Assembly: GCF_013141865.1 (NCBI RefSeq)
Contig: NZ_RCST01000001.1
Coordinates: 2,170,001 to 2,234,000 of the forward strand
Length of the DNA: 64,000 bases
Source: Methylomonas sp. ZR1
Lineage (GTDB): Bacteria > Pseudomonadota > Gammaproteobacteria > Methylococcales > Methylomonadaceae
Direction of reading: 5' to 3'
Part shown: in pieces, positions 34,206-45,688 of the stretch
How the letters are laid out: every line of letters begins with the position of its first letter
Numbering within the stretch: position 1 is the first letter of the stretch
Notes under the pieces: generated by a model
What the model saw: only the letters and a program-made list of their open reading frames with translations
Told to the model about the DNA's origin: nothing
Database searches by the model: none
Position numbers and translations under genes: made by a program

Positions 34206-34681
34206 GACTAAAGGACGCGCATTCTATCCAAAACTGGAGCTGCTGCAAAATGTTTTGTTAACTTTGCGATGCAAATACTCGTGCCACACGTGCGGTTGCC
34301 AAGAGTTTGCATTCTCCGGACAGCCATTAGAAAAACAGCCGGTACACGCAAACCATTTCTAGAAAAAATTACACTGAAAAACTCACCCTCTCAAAACCCG
34401 CCCCTACACGCAAACTGCAAACACCGTGTGCGTCAGCTTATTTTCCGGATCTATTGAAAAATCCCGGTTTTAAGTTACCTTTATGTAGGCTTATGACTAC
34501 GTAAAATGAAAGCCTGGAGGCTCATAGTGTTTCAAGCACAATTATCCAAGTTACCTTAAGACACGTTCTACTAAGCGCTAAACCCGGCGCATCGATACGG
34601 AACAATCGAAAGCAGTGACAGGGTTAACAATCCCGGCGCGAGCAGTACTTAAACCGTTATACGTTTATCGACAAAAATCTG
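34206..34681. other. Gene-free stretch before the diguanylate cyclase gene
   Basis: I see no gene here. It contains a short hairpin GCCTGGAGGC near 34,511 and scattered ACACGCAAAC words, but no c-di-GMP riboswitch pattern. It must hold the promoters of tRNA-Val (left) and of the GGDEF gene (right). Confidence 0.5.
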
Positions 34682-35719
34682 ATGAGTAAAGGCACCACTT
34701 ACATACCGATTTACGATTTCTCGCCGAGCGTTAACGCCGGCCATCTAAAACAAATCCTGCCATTATTGATGCGTCATAACGTTGCTGCCAATCCCATCAA
34801 CTACGCTATTTGGTACGACTATGTGGCCGGCGGCAACCCAAGCTTAAACAAAGCAGTCGACTCGTTGCTCGCCGAAAACAAGGCCTTCGATTACGACAAC
34901 AGCGTCGAGCTTTACAAATCACACATTTGTAATGCGTCTTTGGAATCTTTCGAGCAAATCAACCGGCAACTGCACAAAGTCATCGAGCAAGCCACTAGCG
35001 CGATCAACGAAACTTACAACAAGGCCGAAGAGACCAACGACAGCTTTCAGAAAAAATCAGTCATCTTGGAAACTTTCTCCGCTTCAGACGGCTTGAAAAC
35101 CATCTTGGAAGAAATCATTCAGGAAACCAAAGCGCTGGCGATGACCAGTCAGGCCATGCAAACCAAGCTGACCGAAGCCAACCAAGAAATGGAGCAATTG
35201 CGCACCGAGCTGGCTCAAGCCAGACAAATCGCCACCACCGACGGTTTAACCGGCTTGTTGAATCGGCGCGCGTTCGACATGACCCTGGCCGAAATCATCG
35301 AACAATCCGCACCCGATACCGCGTGCCTGTCGATGCTGGACATAGACCATTTCAAACGCATTAATGACACTTACGGCCACACTATCGGCGACAATGTCAT
35401 TAAATATGTAGCAAATTTAATGAAGAAACACGCCGAGGAACATCATCACGTTGCGCGTTACGGCGGTGAGGAACTAGCGATTATCATGCCCAATACCAGC
35501 CACGAAAAGGCGGTAGAAATCTCCGAAAATATTCGCACCGCGATGGCAGCCAGCCGCTTGCAACGCAAAAACGACAACCAGTCGCTGGGCAAAATCACCT
35601 TGTCGATAGGCGTTGCCAGATTGCAATCCGGCGATAATCCGGAAAGCTTTATCGTCCGCGCAGATAACGCCTTGTATAAAGCCAAGCAAAGCGGCCGCAA
35701 TCGGGTAATCCATTCATAA
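34682..35719 (+). CDS. Diguanylate cyclase (GGDEF) with unknown N-terminal domain
   Basis: A 345-aa soluble protein. Residues 1-150 form a helical domain that I cannot name (IPIYDFSPSVNAGH, AIWYDYVAGG). A coiled coil follows at about 150-185 (QTKLTEANQEMEQLRTELAQA), and then a GGDEF domain from TDGLTGLLNRRAFD with the active-site loop RYGGEEL. GGEEL is a catalytically competent variant. The RxxD inhibitory site normally found a few residues before it is absent, so product inhibition may be weak. There is no membrane segment, so it acts in the cytoplasm. ATG follows a run of CAAAAATCTG with no clear ribosome site. It makes cyclic di-GMP. Confidence 0.93.
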   Translation: MSKGTTYIPIYDFSPSVNAGHLKQILPLLMRHNVAANPINYAIWYDYVAGGNPSLNKAVDSLLAENKAFDYDNSVELYKSHICNASLESFEQINRQLHKVIEQATSAINETYNKAEETNDSFQKKSVILETFSASDGLKTILEEIIQETKALAMTSQAMQTKLTEANQEMEQLRTELAQARQIATTDGLTGLLNRRAFDMTLAEIIEQSAPDTACLSMLDIDHFKRINDTYGHTIGDNVIKYVANLMKKHAEEHHHVARYGGEELAIIMPNTSHEKAVEISENIRTAMAASRLQRKNDNQSLGKITLSIGVARLQSGDNPESFIVRADNALYKAKQSGRNRVIHS

Positions 35720-35732
35720 ACCGCAGAAAAAA

Positions 35733-36962
35733 CTAGCGATCCGTCAAGCGCTGTACCACTAAGCAACCCACCATATCGCCCTCGACGTTGACCATGGTCC
35801 GCACCGTATCCAGTATGCGGTCTATGGGTAACAGTATCGCAATGGCTTCGGTCGGGAGACCAACCGATTGCAACACCATCATCATGGTCACCATGCCGGC
35901 ACTGGGGATGCCCGGCGCGCCCATGGCGGCGATCATCGTGGTAAAACACACGATCAATTGTTGCGCCAAATCCAGCTCTATGCCGGCTAAATTAGCGACA
36001 AATAACGCAGCGGCAGCTTCGTAGAGCGCGGTGCCGTCCATATTGACCGTGGCACCCAGCGGCACCACGAAACCGGCAATACCGGGTTTGACGTGCAAAT
36101 GCTGTTCAACGCAACGCAAGGTGACCGGCAATGTCGCCGAGCTGGAACTGGTGGCAAATGCGGTGATTAAGGCTTCCCTGGCGCCCAGAAAAAACTTCAG
36201 CGGCGAAACCTTGGCAACTATACCTAACAACAAAGGCAACACGACCAAGCCATGCAGCATGGTGGTGCCAATGACCACCGCGACAAATTCCGCCAAACTG
36301 CTTAACAAGGCCAGATTTTGCGTCGCCAGCAACTGCGCCAGCAAAGCCATGATGCCCAGCGGCGCCAGCCGCATAATCCAGCCGACCAAGCGCAGCATCA
36401 ACTCCAAGCCTTCCTTCAACAGCAGCAAGATATTGCGATAACGATCCCCTCCCACTACCAAAGCAATACCCAACAACAGTGCAAACATCACGATTGCCAG
36501 GATATTGGCCTGCGCTAGTGCCGCGAACGGGTTAACGAATAAGCCATGCAGGAAGCTGGCTACAAATTGCGCAAAGCTCATTTGCTTGGCGGCGAAGTTG
36601 GGAACAGCGTTATTGAACAAGTCCAGATTCAAACCTTTTCCCGGCTCGAATATATTTGCCGCCGCCACGCCCAGCAGGATAGCCAGAGCCATAGAGACCA
36701 CAAAAAAAACCAAGGTAGACAGCCAGACTCGATGCAATTGGCCGTGCATGCGCAAATTTGCCACCCCAACCGCAATGGAGGTAAACACCAAAGGCACCAA
36801 GACCATTTTCAACAAATCCATGAATAAAGTACTCAATAGACCGCAAACGTAGATACCTTGTTTGCTAAGCGCGGCGTCCTGTCCCAATTTGGCGAATCCC
36901 ATGCCCAACGCTACGCCGAATACGGCACCCAGAAAAATTTGTGTGTTTAGTGCGACTTTCAA
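35733..36962 (-). CDS. Dicarboxylate/amino acid:cation symporter (DAACS family)
   Basis: A 409-aa membrane protein of the GltP/DctA family with about eight helices. Family motifs are the serine-rich hairpin FATSSSSATLPVTL near residue 270 and GATVNMDGTALYEA near 310, which bind cation and substrate. The second re-entrant loop carries AAMGAPGIPSAGMVTM. It imports C4-dicarboxylates or glutamate/aspartate with sodium or protons; the exact substrate cannot be read. Convergent with the GGDEF gene, with 13 bases between stops. It probably has its own promoter in the 36,963-37,127 gap, shared with the divergent YchJ gene. Confidence 0.92.
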   Translation of the reverse strand: MKVALNTQIFLGAVFGVALGMGFAKLGQDAALSKQGIYVCGLLSTLFMDLLKMVLVPLVFTSIAVGVANLRMHGQLHRVWLSTLVFFVVSMALAILLGVAAANIFEPGKGLNLDLFNNAVPNFAAKQMSFAQFVASFLHGLFVNPFAALAQANILAIVMFALLLGIALVVGGDRYRNILLLLKEGLELMLRLVGWIMRLAPLGIMALLAQLLATQNLALLSSLAEFVAVVIGTTMLHGLVVLPLLLGIVAKVSPLKFFLGAREALITAFATSSSSATLPVTLRCVEQHLHVKPGIAGFVVPLGATVNMDGTALYEAAAALFVANLAGIELDLAQQLIVCFTTMIAAMGAPGIPSAGMVTMMMVLQSVGLPTEAIAILLPIDRILDTVRTMVNVEGDMVGCLVVQRLTDR

Positions 36963-37127
36963 TCCGGCCTCCTGAAAATACGCTGATCGTAAAACCCCAA
37001 AGCTTAGAGATTTATCATAACAAGCCCGGCCCCCATCATCTAACAGCTCTGTCAGTGCGCGGATACGTTCCGCCGAGAGCGGCTAAGATTGGCTTTTGGC
37101 TTGTCTATTTCGGTAAAATCCGCCGTT

Positions 37128-37622
37128 ATGACGACAATCACCGACCCACTAGAAACTTGTTTATGCGGCTCCGGCCTGGATTATGCCGACTGCTGCGGCC
37201 GCTATCACAGCGGCGAACACTACGCGCCGACTGCGGAAGCCTTGATGCGCTCGCGTTTTAGTGCCTATGCCCGGCGCGATGTGGACTATTTATTGAATAC
37301 TTGGGATACCAGCAAACGGCCGGCCGACATCGACTTTTCCAAGGAAACCGCACACTGGCAAAAACTGGCGATAGTCAGCACTAAAAAAGGCAGCGGCCAA
37401 GACAGCAAGGGCATTGTCGAGTTTAAGGCTTTTTACCGACAAGACGGCGAAGACTATTTCATGCACGAAATCAGTCGCTTCGTTAAATCCAATTCCCGTT
37501 GGCTTTATCTGGACGGCGTCATCAAAGCCGCGGGCAAAGTTGCGGTAAGCACGGATACCGGCAAAAACGCGCCTTGTCCGTGCGGCAGCGGCAAGAAATT
37601 TAAGCGTTGCTGCGGGCGCTGA
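37128..37622 (+). CDS. YchJ family SEC-C protein (UPF0225)
   Basis: A 164-aa protein. ATG 37128 is chosen over 37089 because it starts the family sequence (MTTITDPLETCLCGSG). SEC-C zinc motifs lie at both ends: CLCGSGLDYADCC near residue 11 and [13 protein letters not shown] at the C-terminus, with a small NTF2-like domain between (EALMRSRFSAYARRDVDYLL). The molecular role of YchJ is not known. It converges with trmL, with 12 bases between stops. Confidence 0.9.
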   Translation: MTTITDPLETCLCGSGLDYADCCGRYHSGEHYAPTAEALMRSRFSAYARRDVDYLLNTWDTSKRPADIDFSKETAHWQKLAIVSTKKGSGQDSKGIVEFKAFYRQDGEDYFMHEISRFVKSNSRWLYLDGVIKAAGKVAVSTDTGKNAPCPCGSGKKFKRCCGR

Positions 37623-37634
37623 TCTATCACTAAG

Positions 37635-38102
37635 TCAACGCGCCGCATCCACAAAATTCAATTGCTTCCAGGCTTCGTAGAGCACTATTGCCACGGTATT
37701 GGAGAGATTAAGACTGCGGCTCTCCTTGCGCATCGGCAAATACAGTTGCAGAGCTGCCGGATGTTGACCAAGAAATGCGGCCGGTAAGCCACGGGTTTCC
37801 GGACCGAATAACAAGGCATCTCCGGCTTTGTATCGTACCTCACTGTAACCGGTGTGGCCTTTGGTGGTTAATGCAAATAAACGTTGGGGCTTGGCTTTTT
37901 CGACGTAATCATGCAAGGAACCGTACTGGCGGATGTTCACCCATTCATGATAATCCAGCCCGGCGCGACGCAGACGTTTGTCGTCCAAATCAAACCCCAA
38001 AGGCTGGATTAAATGCAGATGCGCACCGGTATTCGCGCATAAACGGATGATATTGCCGGTATTGGCCGGAATTTCCGGCTCGAACAAGACAATATCCAGC
38101 AT
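37635..38102 (-). CDS. trmL: tRNA (cytidine/uridine-34-2'-O)-methyltransferase TrmL
   Basis: A 155-aa SPOUT methyltransferase. It shows [20 protein letters not shown] near the start, [11 protein letters not shown] near 110, and [20 protein letters not shown] at the knot. It methylates the wobble base of some tRNA-Leu species using SAM. The start lies four bases after the glgP stop, with GTGGAAA within the glgP end as ribosome site, so it is the second gene of that unit. Confidence 0.95.
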   Translation of the reverse strand: MLDIVLFEPEIPANTGNIIRLCANTGAHLHLIQPLGFDLDDKRLRRAGLDYHEWVNIRQYGSLHDYVEKAKPQRLFALTTKGHTGYSEVRYKAGDALLFGPETRGLPAAFLGQHPAALQLYLPMRKESRSLNLSNTVAIVLYEAWKQLNFVDAAR

Positions 38103-38106
38103 TGTT

Positions 38107-40611
38107 TCAGTATTTTTCCACGTCCACCGGGGACAATTTCCAAATCTCGCGGTTGTATTCGCTAATCGTCCGGTCCGTGGAAAATTTACCGCTGGCCGCG
38201 GTATTGAGAATACTCATTTTGGTCCAGCGCTCTTGATCACGCCAAGTTTGCTCGACCCGCTTCTGTGCTTCCAGATAACTGCGAAAATCGGCGATAGTCA
38301 TCCAAGGATCGTGCGGACTTTTAATCGAGGCAATGATGTCGTCGAAAATCCCCGGCTCAAACTGATTGAAATGCCCGCATTCCAGCAAGCGCATCACGCC
38401 TTGTAAATCGCTGTCCTGATTGATGAACCATTGCGGATCGTAATGCGGCCGCATCGCCTCCACTTCGGTTTCGGTCAAGCCGAACAGGAAGAAATTGTCG
38501 GCACCGACCTCTTCACGAATTTCGATGTTGGCACCATCCAAGGTACCGATGGTCAGCGCGCCATTCATCATGAACTTCATGTTACCGGTACCGGACGCTT
38601 CCTTGCCGGCAGTCGAAATTTGTTCCGACAAATCCGCGCCCGGACAGATTTTTTCCATCGCCGATACGCAGTAATTGGGCATAAACACCAATCTCAGCTT
38701 GTTGCCTACTTCCGGGTCTTCATTAATGACACTGCCGACATTGTTAATCAGCTTGATGATTTTTTTCGCCATGACATAGCCAGGGGCCGCCTTGCCGCCG
38801 ATCAAGACGCAACGATCCACCCAGTTTTGCGTATCGCCACGTTTAATCCGATCATAAAGATGAATCACATGCAGCACATTCAAAATCTGCCGCTTGTATT
38901 CGTGGATACGCTTAACCTGCACATCAAACAAAGCATCGACATTGATTTCAATGTCATGTTCTTCTTTTTTGTAATCGACCAAACGCTGTTTGCTGGCCCG
39001 ATTCAAGTCGTACCATTTTTGCCTGAACGCCGCGTCCTCGGCATAAGGCGCTAATTTGGACAGCTGAGACAGGTCGGTAATCCAGCCGTCACCAATCGTT
39101 GCGGTGATAAACTCGGCCAATTCCGGATTACAGCCGGCCAGCCAGCGTCTGGGGGTCACACCGTTAGTTTTGTTATTAAATTTTTGCGGCCAGAGCTCAT
39201 AAAAATCTTTAAACAAGCCTTCCTGCAACAGCTTGGAATGCAGCTCGGCGACACCGTTGACAGAAAAACTACCGACGATAGCCAAAAATGCCATCCGCAC
39301 CTGTTTTTGATAACCCTCTTCGATGATGGACATCCGCGCCATGCGTGGATTGTCGCCAGGCCAACGCGCCGACACTTCAGCCATGAAGTGTGCGTTAATT
39401 TCAAAAATAATTTCCATCAAGCGCGGCAGCAAATGCTGCATCAGATTGACCGACCATTTTTCCAAGGCCTCGGGCAACAAGGTATGATTGGTGTAGGCCA
39501 TCGTTTGCCGCGTGATGTTCCAGGCTTCTTTCCAAGGTAAACCGTGAATATCCATCAACAAGCGCATCAGCTCGGCCACCGCGATGCTGGGATGAGTGTC
39601 GTTGAGCTGAAAGCAGTTTTTCTCGGCAAATTTACTGAAATTATTACCGTGACGCCCCACCCAGTTGGCGATGACGTCCTGCAAACTGGCGGAGGCCAAC
39701 AGATATTGCTGTTGCAGGCGCAAGGCTTTGCCGTTTTCGTTGGCATCGTTGGGATACAACACCATCGTAATGTTTTCAGCGGTGTTTTTCTCGGCCACGG
39801 CTTCGGCGTAATCACCGGCATTGAATTCCTGCAAATTGAATTCTTCCGTGGCGATGGCTTTCCACAAGCGCAGAGTATTGACCGTACCGTTTTTATAGCC
39901 AGGCACCGGCGTGTCGTAAGGCATGGCGATCACATCATGGGTATCCAGCCAACTGGTGCGCTTGTTGCCTTTTTCATCGATGTGGGTTTGGGTGTGGCCG
40001 CCGAATTTGATGCGGTGCATGTATTCCGGACGTTCGATTTCCCAGACGTTGCCCATCCGCAACCAATGATCGGGTTTCTCGACCTGCTCGCCATTGACGA
40101 TTTGTTGCGAAAACATGCCGTATTCATAACGCAAACCGTAGCCCGTGACCGGTAGTTGCAAGGTGGCACAACTATCGATGAAACACGCCGCCAAGCGTCC
40201 CAAGCCGCCATTACCTAAGCCTGCGTCCGGCTCGCTCTCGATAAGTTCCTCGGCTTCCAAACCCAAATCATACAAGGCTTGCGTGACAATATCGTCAACC
40301 CCGAGATTCAACATGGCGTTGCTCAAAGAACGCCCCATCAAAAACTCCATCGACAGATAGAAGGCTTTTTTACAATCGGAGTCGCGATAGACGTTGTAGG
40401 TTTTCTTCCAGCGTTCGACCAAACGGTCGCTGATCGCCAAAGACAAGGCTTCGTAGGCGTAATGCGGAGAACGGCAATTTTCATCGCGCCCGAGCCGATG
40501 ACTGTAGTAGTGTTTGAAGTCGGCGATGAAATGCTTTTTTTCCATGCCCAACTTGGGGAGCTTGGTAATATCGGCGGCGGGATTACTCTTATTAAAGACT
40601 CTATGCGGCAT
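38107..40611 (-). CDS. glgP: Glycogen/starch phosphorylase
   Basis: An 834-aa phosphorylase, full length. Signatures: [19 protein letters not shown] near 110, [12 protein letters not shown] near 340 and [16 protein letters not shown] near 660, where the lysine binds pyridoxal phosphate. It releases glucose-1-phosphate from glycogen. No other glycogen gene is adjacent; trmL follows. Start ATG 40611 is preceded by AAGGGTAAGT. It is a cytoplasmic enzyme. Confidence 0.96.
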   Translation of the reverse strand: MPHRVFNKSNPAADITKLPKLGMEKKHFIADFKHYYSHRLGRDENCRSPHYAYEALSLAISDRLVERWKKTYNVYRDSDCKKAFYLSMEFLMGRSLSNAMLNLGVDDIVTQALYDLGLEAEELIESEPDAGLGNGGLGRLAACFIDSCATLQLPVTGYGLRYEYGMFSQQIVNGEQVEKPDHWLRMGNVWEIERPEYMHRIKFGGHTQTHIDEKGNKRTSWLDTHDVIAMPYDTPVPGYKNGTVNTLRLWKAIATEEFNLQEFNAGDYAEAVAEKNTAENITMVLYPNDANENGKALRLQQQYLLASASLQDVIANWVGRHGNNFSKFAEKNCFQLNDTHPSIAVAELMRLLMDIHGLPWKEAWNITRQTMAYTNHTLLPEALEKWSVNLMQHLLPRLMEIIFEINAHFMAEVSARWPGDNPRMARMSIIEEGYQKQVRMAFLAIVGSFSVNGVAELHSKLLQEGLFKDFYELWPQKFNNKTNGVTPRRWLAGCNPELAEFITATIGDGWITDLSQLSKLAPYAEDAAFRQKWYDLNRASKQRLVDYKKEEHDIEINVDALFDVQVKRIHEYKRQILNVLHVIHLYDRIKRGDTQNWVDRCVLIGGKAAPGYVMAKKIIKLINNVGSVINEDPEVGNKLRLVFMPNYCVSAMEKICPGADLSEQISTAGKEASGTGNMKFMMNGALTIGTLDGANIEIREEVGADNFFLFGLTETEVEAMRPHYDPQWFINQDSDLQGVMRLLECGHFNQFEPGIFDDIIASIKSPHDPWMTIADFRSYLEAQKRVEQTWRDQERWTKMSILNTAASGKFSTDRTISEYNREIWKLSPVDVEKY

Positions 40612-40713
40612 AGTACTTACCCTTGAGGACAGTGAAAATTAAAAGCCGTGGGCCGCTGATTTTGCAAGGCTGAAAGCGATGCCAAAGGCCCTCTAAATCA
40701 AATTGTCGGGCAG

Positions 40714-40741
40714 CCGCGACGCCCGGTTTGGGGCGCCGCGG
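40714..40741 (-). terminator. Strong GC-rich hairpin after secA
   Basis: CCGCGACGCCC / GGGGCGCCGCGG with one mismatch and a short loop, starting eight bases after the secA stop. No T-run follows on the - strand, so it is a stable 3' hairpin more than a textbook terminator. Confidence 0.5.
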
Positions 40742-40748
40742 TTAAACA

Positions 40749-43496
40749 TTAGTTCAATTTGCCGTGGCATTGCTTGTACTTTTTACCGGAACCGCAGGGG
40801 CATGGGTCGTTACGGCCCACTTTGTTGCCGAGCCTGACAAAAGGCTGCTCCGCGCTCTCCGGGTCTGAGTCTGGCTGAGCTGCTGGTACCGCGGGCTCTT
40901 CTTCAAAAATGGAGTGGGCTTCCGCGTGTTCGTAGTGCATTTCCAGCGGTGCTTGGCGTTGTTCGTCGATCGCCTGCACGTCTTCTTCACGCGCCACTTG
41001 CACCTTGGCGAGTATACCCACCACTTCCTGCTTGATATGCGTCAACAGGCCGGTAAACATTTGGAACGACTCCCGCTTGTATTCCTGCTTGGGATCTTTT
41101 TGCGCATAGCCTCTGAAATGAATACCTTGGCGCAATTGGTCCATCGCCGCCAGATGTTCTTTCCAGCTATTATCCAGCACTTGCAACATCACGGATTTCT
41201 CGAAATGCCTTAGCACTTGCACACCTACGGCCTCTTCACGGGCGCGGCTTTCTTGCTCGGCTTTTTCGATAATCAGCCGGCGCAATTTCGCTTCATTCAG
41301 GGTACGGTCGTGCTCCAACATTTCCACTAGCGGCATCTGCAGATTAAATTCTTGCTGCAAATGGGTTTCCAATCCACGCACATCCCATTGCTCTTCCATG
41401 GTTTTCGGCGGAATGTATTCGGTGATGACGTCGTTCAACACGTCAGCACGAATCGCGTTGATAATGTCGTTGATGTCTTCGGCAGCCATCAACTCATTGC
41501 GCTGCGCGTAAATAACCTTACGTTGATCGTTGGCGACATCGTCGTACGCCAGAATTTCTTTGCGAATATCGAAATTACGATTCTCGACTTTGCGTTGCGC
41601 GCTTTCGATGGAACGAGTCACCCAAGGATGCTCAATCGCTTCACCTTCTTCCATACCCAGTTTTTGCATCAAGCTGGCGACGCGCTCGGACGCGAAAATC
41701 CGCATCAAATCGTCTTCCAGCGACAGATAAAAACGGGTCGAACCCGGATCGCCCTGCCGACCGGAACGGCCGCGCAACTGGTTGTCGATCCGCCGCGACT
41801 CGTGGCGTTCCGAACCGATCACATGCAGACCGCCGCTTGCCAAGACTTTTTCATGTCTTTCCTGCCAAGTAGCACGCACCCGCTCTTTATCGGCTTCGCT
41901 GGCATCCGGTCCCAAGGCAGCCAGTTCGGCATTCAGATTGCCACCCAACACGATGTCGGTACCGCGACCGGCCATATTCGTAGCAATCGTCACAGCGCCC
42001 GGCATACCGGCATTTTCGATGATGTGGGCTTCGCGCTCGTGCTGCTTGGCATTCAAGACTTCATGGCGGATGTTTTGCTGTTGCAGCATCCGGGAAATCA
42101 ATTCAGAGTTTTCGATCGACGTCGTACCGACCAAGACCGGCTGGCCGCGCTGCACGCAATCCTTAATATCTTCGATGACGGCGTTGTATTTTTCCCGCGC
42201 GGACAGATAAACCAAATCGCCCTTATCTTTACGAATCATCGGTCTGTGGGTAGGAATAACCACCACTTCCAGGCCGTAGATTTTGTTCAACTCAAACGCT
42301 TCGGTATCCGCAGTACCGGTCATACCGGATAATTTGTTGTAAAGACGGAAATAATTCTGGAAGGTAATCGAAGCCAGGGTTTGGTTTTCGTTTTGAATAG
42401 TCACGTTTTCCTTGGCTTCCATCGCTTGATGCAAACCTTCGGACCAGCGCCGACCGCTCATCATCCGGCCGGTGAATTCGTCGACGATGATGACCTGACC
42501 ATCCTTCACTACATAATCCACGTCTTTTTGGAACAGTACGTGAGCTCGCAGCGATGCGTTCAAATAGTGCATCAAGCGGATGTTGGCGGCTTCGTATAAT
42601 GTGGAGCCGTCGGCTATCAAGCCGTGCTCCGCCAACAAGCGTTCCACATGTTCGTAACCGGCTTCGGTTAAATGAATCTGCCGAGATTTTTCGTCGACCG
42701 CATAATCACCCGGCATTTGATCCTGTTTCTCCGGATCGTCGGCTTTTTCCTGTTTGGTCAGGTAGGGAATGATTTGATTGGTCTTCAGGTAAATATCGGT
42801 ACTGCCTTCCGCCTGACCGGAGATGATCAACGGCGTTCTGGCTTCGTCGATCAGAATCGAATCCACCTCGTCGACGATGGCAAAATTCAGATCACGCTGG
42901 ACTTTTTGTTCCAGACTGAAAGCCATGTTGTCACGCAGATAATCGAAACCAAATTCGTTGTTGGTGCCGTAAGTAATATCCGCCGCATAGGCAACCTGGC
43001 GTTGCTCATGGGTCAAATCGCTGACGATGACACCGGTGGTCAAGCCCAGGAAACCGTATAGTTTGCCCATCCATTCCGCGTCGCGGCGGGCCAAGTAATC
43101 ATTGACGGTCACCACATGCACGCCTTTACCGGGCAAGGCATTCAAATAGGCGGCCAAGGTCGCCATCAGGGTTTTACCCTCACCGGTTTTCATCTCGGCT
43201 ATCTTGCCGCTGTGCAAGACCATGCCGCCAATCAACTGCACGTCGAAATGCCGCATGCCAAATACACGGGTCGAGGCTTCCCGCACGGCGGCAAAGGCTT
43301 CTGGGAGTAAATTGTCTAAGTTTTCGCCTTGGGCCAGGCGGTCGCGAAATTCCTGCGTCTTGGCTTGTAACGCCGCATCGGATAATTTTTCGTATTCGGC
43401 GGCCAGAGCATTGACTTTCTTGACTAGCTTGCGTTTCTTCTTGACCAGCCTGTCGTTGCGGCTGCCAACTACCAATTTAACCAGCTTACCCAGCAT
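40749..43496 (-). CDS. secA: Preprotein translocase ATPase SecA
   Basis: A 915-aa SecA. ATG 43496 is chosen because it gives the family start [16 protein letters not shown]; the frame extends nine codons upstream without support. Walker A is [11 protein letters not shown] near residue 105, DEAD-type [16 protein letters not shown] near 210, and [12 protein letters not shown] and [11 protein letters not shown] in the second motor. The C-terminal SEC-C zinc end [18 protein letters not shown] binds SecB. It drives export of proteins through SecYEG at the inner membrane. It is a single gene here, divergent from trkA. Confidence 0.97.
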   Translation of the reverse strand: MLGKLVKLVVGSRNDRLVKKKRKLVKKVNALAAEYEKLSDAALQAKTQEFRDRLAQGENLDNLLPEAFAAVREASTRVFGMRHFDVQLIGGMVLHSGKIAEMKTGEGKTLMATLAAYLNALPGKGVHVVTVNDYLARRDAEWMGKLYGFLGLTTGVIVSDLTHEQRQVAYAADITYGTNNEFGFDYLRDNMAFSLEQKVQRDLNFAIVDEVDSILIDEARTPLIISGQAEGSTDIYLKTNQIIPYLTKQEKADDPEKQDQMPGDYAVDEKSRQIHLTEAGYEHVERLLAEHGLIADGSTLYEAANIRLMHYLNASLRAHVLFQKDVDYVVKDGQVIIVDEFTGRMMSGRRWSEGLHQAMEAKENVTIQNENQTLASITFQNYFRLYNKLSGMTGTADTEAFELNKIYGLEVVVIPTHRPMIRKDKGDLVYLSAREKYNAVIEDIKDCVQRGQPVLVGTTSIENSELISRMLQQQNIRHEVLNAKQHEREAHIIENAGMPGAVTIATNMAGRGTDIVLGGNLNAELAALGPDASEADKERVRATWQERHEKVLASGGLHVIGSERHESRRIDNQLRGRSGRQGDPGSTRFYLSLEDDLMRIFASERVASLMQKLGMEEGEAIEHPWVTRSIESAQRKVENRNFDIRKEILAYDDVANDQRKVIYAQRNELMAAEDINDIINAIRADVLNDVITEYIPPKTMEEQWDVRGLETHLQQEFNLQMPLVEMLEHDRTLNEAKLRRLIIEKAEQESRAREEAVGVQVLRHFEKSVMLQVLDNSWKEHLAAMDQLRQGIHFRGYAQKDPKQEYKRESFQMFTGLLTHIKQEVVGILAKVQVAREEDVQAIDEQRQAPLEMHYEHAEAHSIFEEEPAVPAAQPDSDPESAEQPFVRLGNKVGRNDPCPCGSGKKYKQCHGKLN

Positions 43497-43793
43497 GATA
43501 TTTCCAGAGTGAGAGTGAACCAAAGTTTGCGATTATAAACGGTATGGGGCGGCTGTGACCAGAAAACAAGCCCGGCAAGCTGAGACTATTCACCAGCCTG
43601 TTTTTGTAAATCGGCTGTTTAAAACAGGATTTTTGCTTGGCAGCCGCAGCCTAACTGCATCATCCGGCGATTTCCATCGCGGCAAAGTTAGCACTCGCTG
43701 GAACATGGACAAGCCTATCGATCAGCGTATAATTCGCCGGCTTCGGCCCTTGTGGCGGCAAGCATTCGACATCATTACTGGCTTTAACAATTT

Positions 43794-45149
43794 ATGAAAA
43801 TAGTGATTCTCGGTGCCGGTGTGACCGGCTCTTCGGTTGCCGGCGCATTGGCCAGTGAAGAAAACGATATTGTCGTTATCGATAAAAATGCCCACTTGCT
43901 CACCGCATTAAAAGGTCGCCTGGATATAGCCACCGTCGAAGGTAACGCTGCCCATCCCAGCGTGCTGGAACAAGCCGGGATTCAGGACGCGGACATGGTG
44001 ATTGCCGTTACCGACCGCGACGAGACCAATATGCTGGCCTGTCAGGTGATCAACACCCTGTACAGCAAACCCAAAACCATCGCCCGAGTGCGCGCCATCG
44101 ACTTTCTCAACCATCCGGAATTATTTGCGCCGGGCGGTATAGATATTGTCATCAGCCCTGAGCAGGTTGTCACCGAATCCATCCACAACCTGATCAAATA
44201 CCCCGGTGCGCTGCATGTGTCCGAGTTTGCCGACGGCTTGGTCAGGCTGTTTTCGATTCGCGTGGTACCGACCGGCTTTCTGACCGGCAAACACATCCAC
44301 GCCGTCAAAGAAAAACTGGCCGACAGCATGATCCGGGTCGCGGCGATTTTCCGCGACGGCAAAGCCATCGCGGTAAACGGCGAGGCGGTAATTGCCACCG
44401 GCGATGAAGTATTTTTTGTCTGCCCCCGCGATAAGGTCCGTAAAACCCTGGTGGATCTGCATAAACTGGAATCGCCGATCAAAACCATTATGCTGGCCGG
44501 CGGCGGCCACGTCGGCAAGCGGCTGGCCATTGCCTTGGAAAAAAACTACCACGTCAAAGTCATCGAGCAAGACATCGAGCGCGCGCGGGAGATATCTAAC
44601 GATTTGCGTAACACCTTAATTCTACACGGCGACTGTACCGACGAATCGCTACTGCAGGAAGAAATGATCGAAGACATCGATCTGTTCTGCGCGATTACCA
44701 ATAACGACGGCATCAACCTGATTGCCGCCGGTCTGGCGAAAAAACTCGGCGCCAAAAAGGCTATCTGCCTGATTAACAATAATTCCTACCTAAAATTATT
44801 GGACGGCACCGAAATCGATCTGGCGATTCAACCAAAACTGGAAACCTTGGGCGGCATCCTCAAACACGTGCGTAAAGGCGACGTGGTCGGCGTCAGCTCG
44901 GTATGCGGCGGCAGTGCGGAAGCGATCGAAGCGATTGCTCACCGCAGCAAGAACTCCAGCTCAGTGGTTGGCTTGCGTGTAGATCAGGTCAATTTACCGG
45001 ACGGCGTCATATTAGGCGCGCTAATTCGCGAAAAAGAAGTGATTCCGGTGCATCACGACACCGTATTCGCGGAAGGCGATCACGTGGTGATGTTTGCGTT
45101 GAACAAGAAAATGGTTAGAGACATCGAAGGCTATTTCCAGCCGATCTAG
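43794..45149 (+). CDS. trkA: Trk potassium uptake regulator TrkA
   Basis: A 451-aa cytoplasmic protein with two RCK halves. Each has a Rossmann NAD-binding motif: MKIVILGAGVTGSSVA at the start and IMLAGGGHVGKRLA near 230. Each is followed by an aspartate-ending second strand (VIDKN; VIEQD) and a TrkA_C domain. It gates the TrkH/TrkG potassium channel. No trkH gene is adjacent. Its 3' end overlaps the convergent gene at 45146 by four bases. A CAATTT run before ATG lacks a strong ribosome site. Confidence 0.96.
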   Translation: MKIVILGAGVTGSSVAGALASEENDIVVIDKNAHLLTALKGRLDIATVEGNAAHPSVLEQAGIQDADMVIAVTDRDETNMLACQVINTLYSKPKTIARVRAIDFLNHPELFAPGGIDIVISPEQVVTESIHNLIKYPGALHVSEFADGLVRLFSIRVVPTGFLTGKHIHAVKEKLADSMIRVAAIFRDGKAIAVNGEAVIATGDEVFFVCPRDKVRKTLVDLHKLESPIKTIMLAGGGHVGKRLAIALEKNYHVKVIEQDIERAREISNDLRNTLILHGDCTDESLLQEEMIEDIDLFCAITNNDGINLIAAGLAKKLGAKKAICLINNNSYLKLLDGTEIDLAIQPKLETLGGILKHVRKGDVVGVSSVCGGSAEAIEAIAHRSKNSSSVVGLRVDQVNLPDGVILGALIREKEVIPVHHDTVFAEGDHVVMFALNKKMVRDIEGYFQPI

Positions 45150-45688
45150 TCCGCCAAATCCGCATCGATAAAAGCCAGTGCCCGCTGCGGCAAACCTTCG
45201 ATGCCCTCGCCTTGCAAAACGGCCTGACTGTCTTCATGCACCGCCGTCATAAACTGCAACAACTGCATTTCAATTTTCATTTTTTCCTGCGGCTCTTGGG
45301 CGTCCCACATCCGATTCAATAACTGCTTGGCGTGATGATGAATCGTGAACGCCACCGCTTCCGGCAGATGCGCGTAACTGGTGCGCAAAGACTCCTTCAG
45401 CTTATCCAGCGATTGCAGATATTGCTGATAGTCTTTTAAATCCTGCTGACATTGGGTTTTCACCATCGCCAACTCGTTGCTGTTGCGGGCTTTGATGACG
45501 GCCAGCTCGTGAGCCAATTGCTGCGACTGTTTTTTCAGTTGCGCCACCAAGGCCTGTTCCGCCAGCGCCTTGGTTTGCCGCAGTTCGGCGACATCTTCGT
45601 GCCTGGATAAATGCCATTGCAAATTGTCGTCGCGACTGCGCCGCAAAAACGCCAGCGCTTCGCCCAGCCAACGGCTAATCGACGACAT
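45146..45688 (-). CDS. Unknown coiled-coil protein, coupled to upstream membrane protein
   Basis: A 180-aa protein. ATG 45688 (MSSISRWLGEALAFLRR) lies within the last 14 bases of the upstream gene; the longer frame to 45811 has a cysteine-rich, unlikely start. The middle is a long helical coiled coil (ALAEQALVAQLKKQSQQLAH, VIKARNSNELAMVKTQCQQD). No enzyme motif is seen and I do not recognise the family. It probably partners the membrane protein just upstream. Last gene of the leftward unit; its stop overlaps trkA. Confidence 0.75.
   Translation of the reverse strand: MSSISRWLGEALAFLRRSRDDNLQWHLSRHEDVAELRQTKALAEQALVAQLKKQSQQLAHELAVIKARNSNELAMVKTQCQQDLKDYQQYLQSLDKLKESLRTSYAHLPEAVAFTIHHHAKQLLNRMWDAQEPQEKMKIEMQLLQFMTAVHEDSQAVLQGEGIEGLPQRALAFIDADLAD

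Noticed and set aside
34206-34681. Cyclic di-GMP riboswitch before the GGDEF gene
   Set aside because: The short hairpin GCCTGGAGGC is there, but the conserved bases of GEMM riboswitches are not.
43555-43797. 80-codon frame between secA and trkA whose stop overlaps the trkA start
   Set aside because: No ribosome site, no family resemblance, and it spans the expected divergent promoter region. The four-base overlap is most likely chance.
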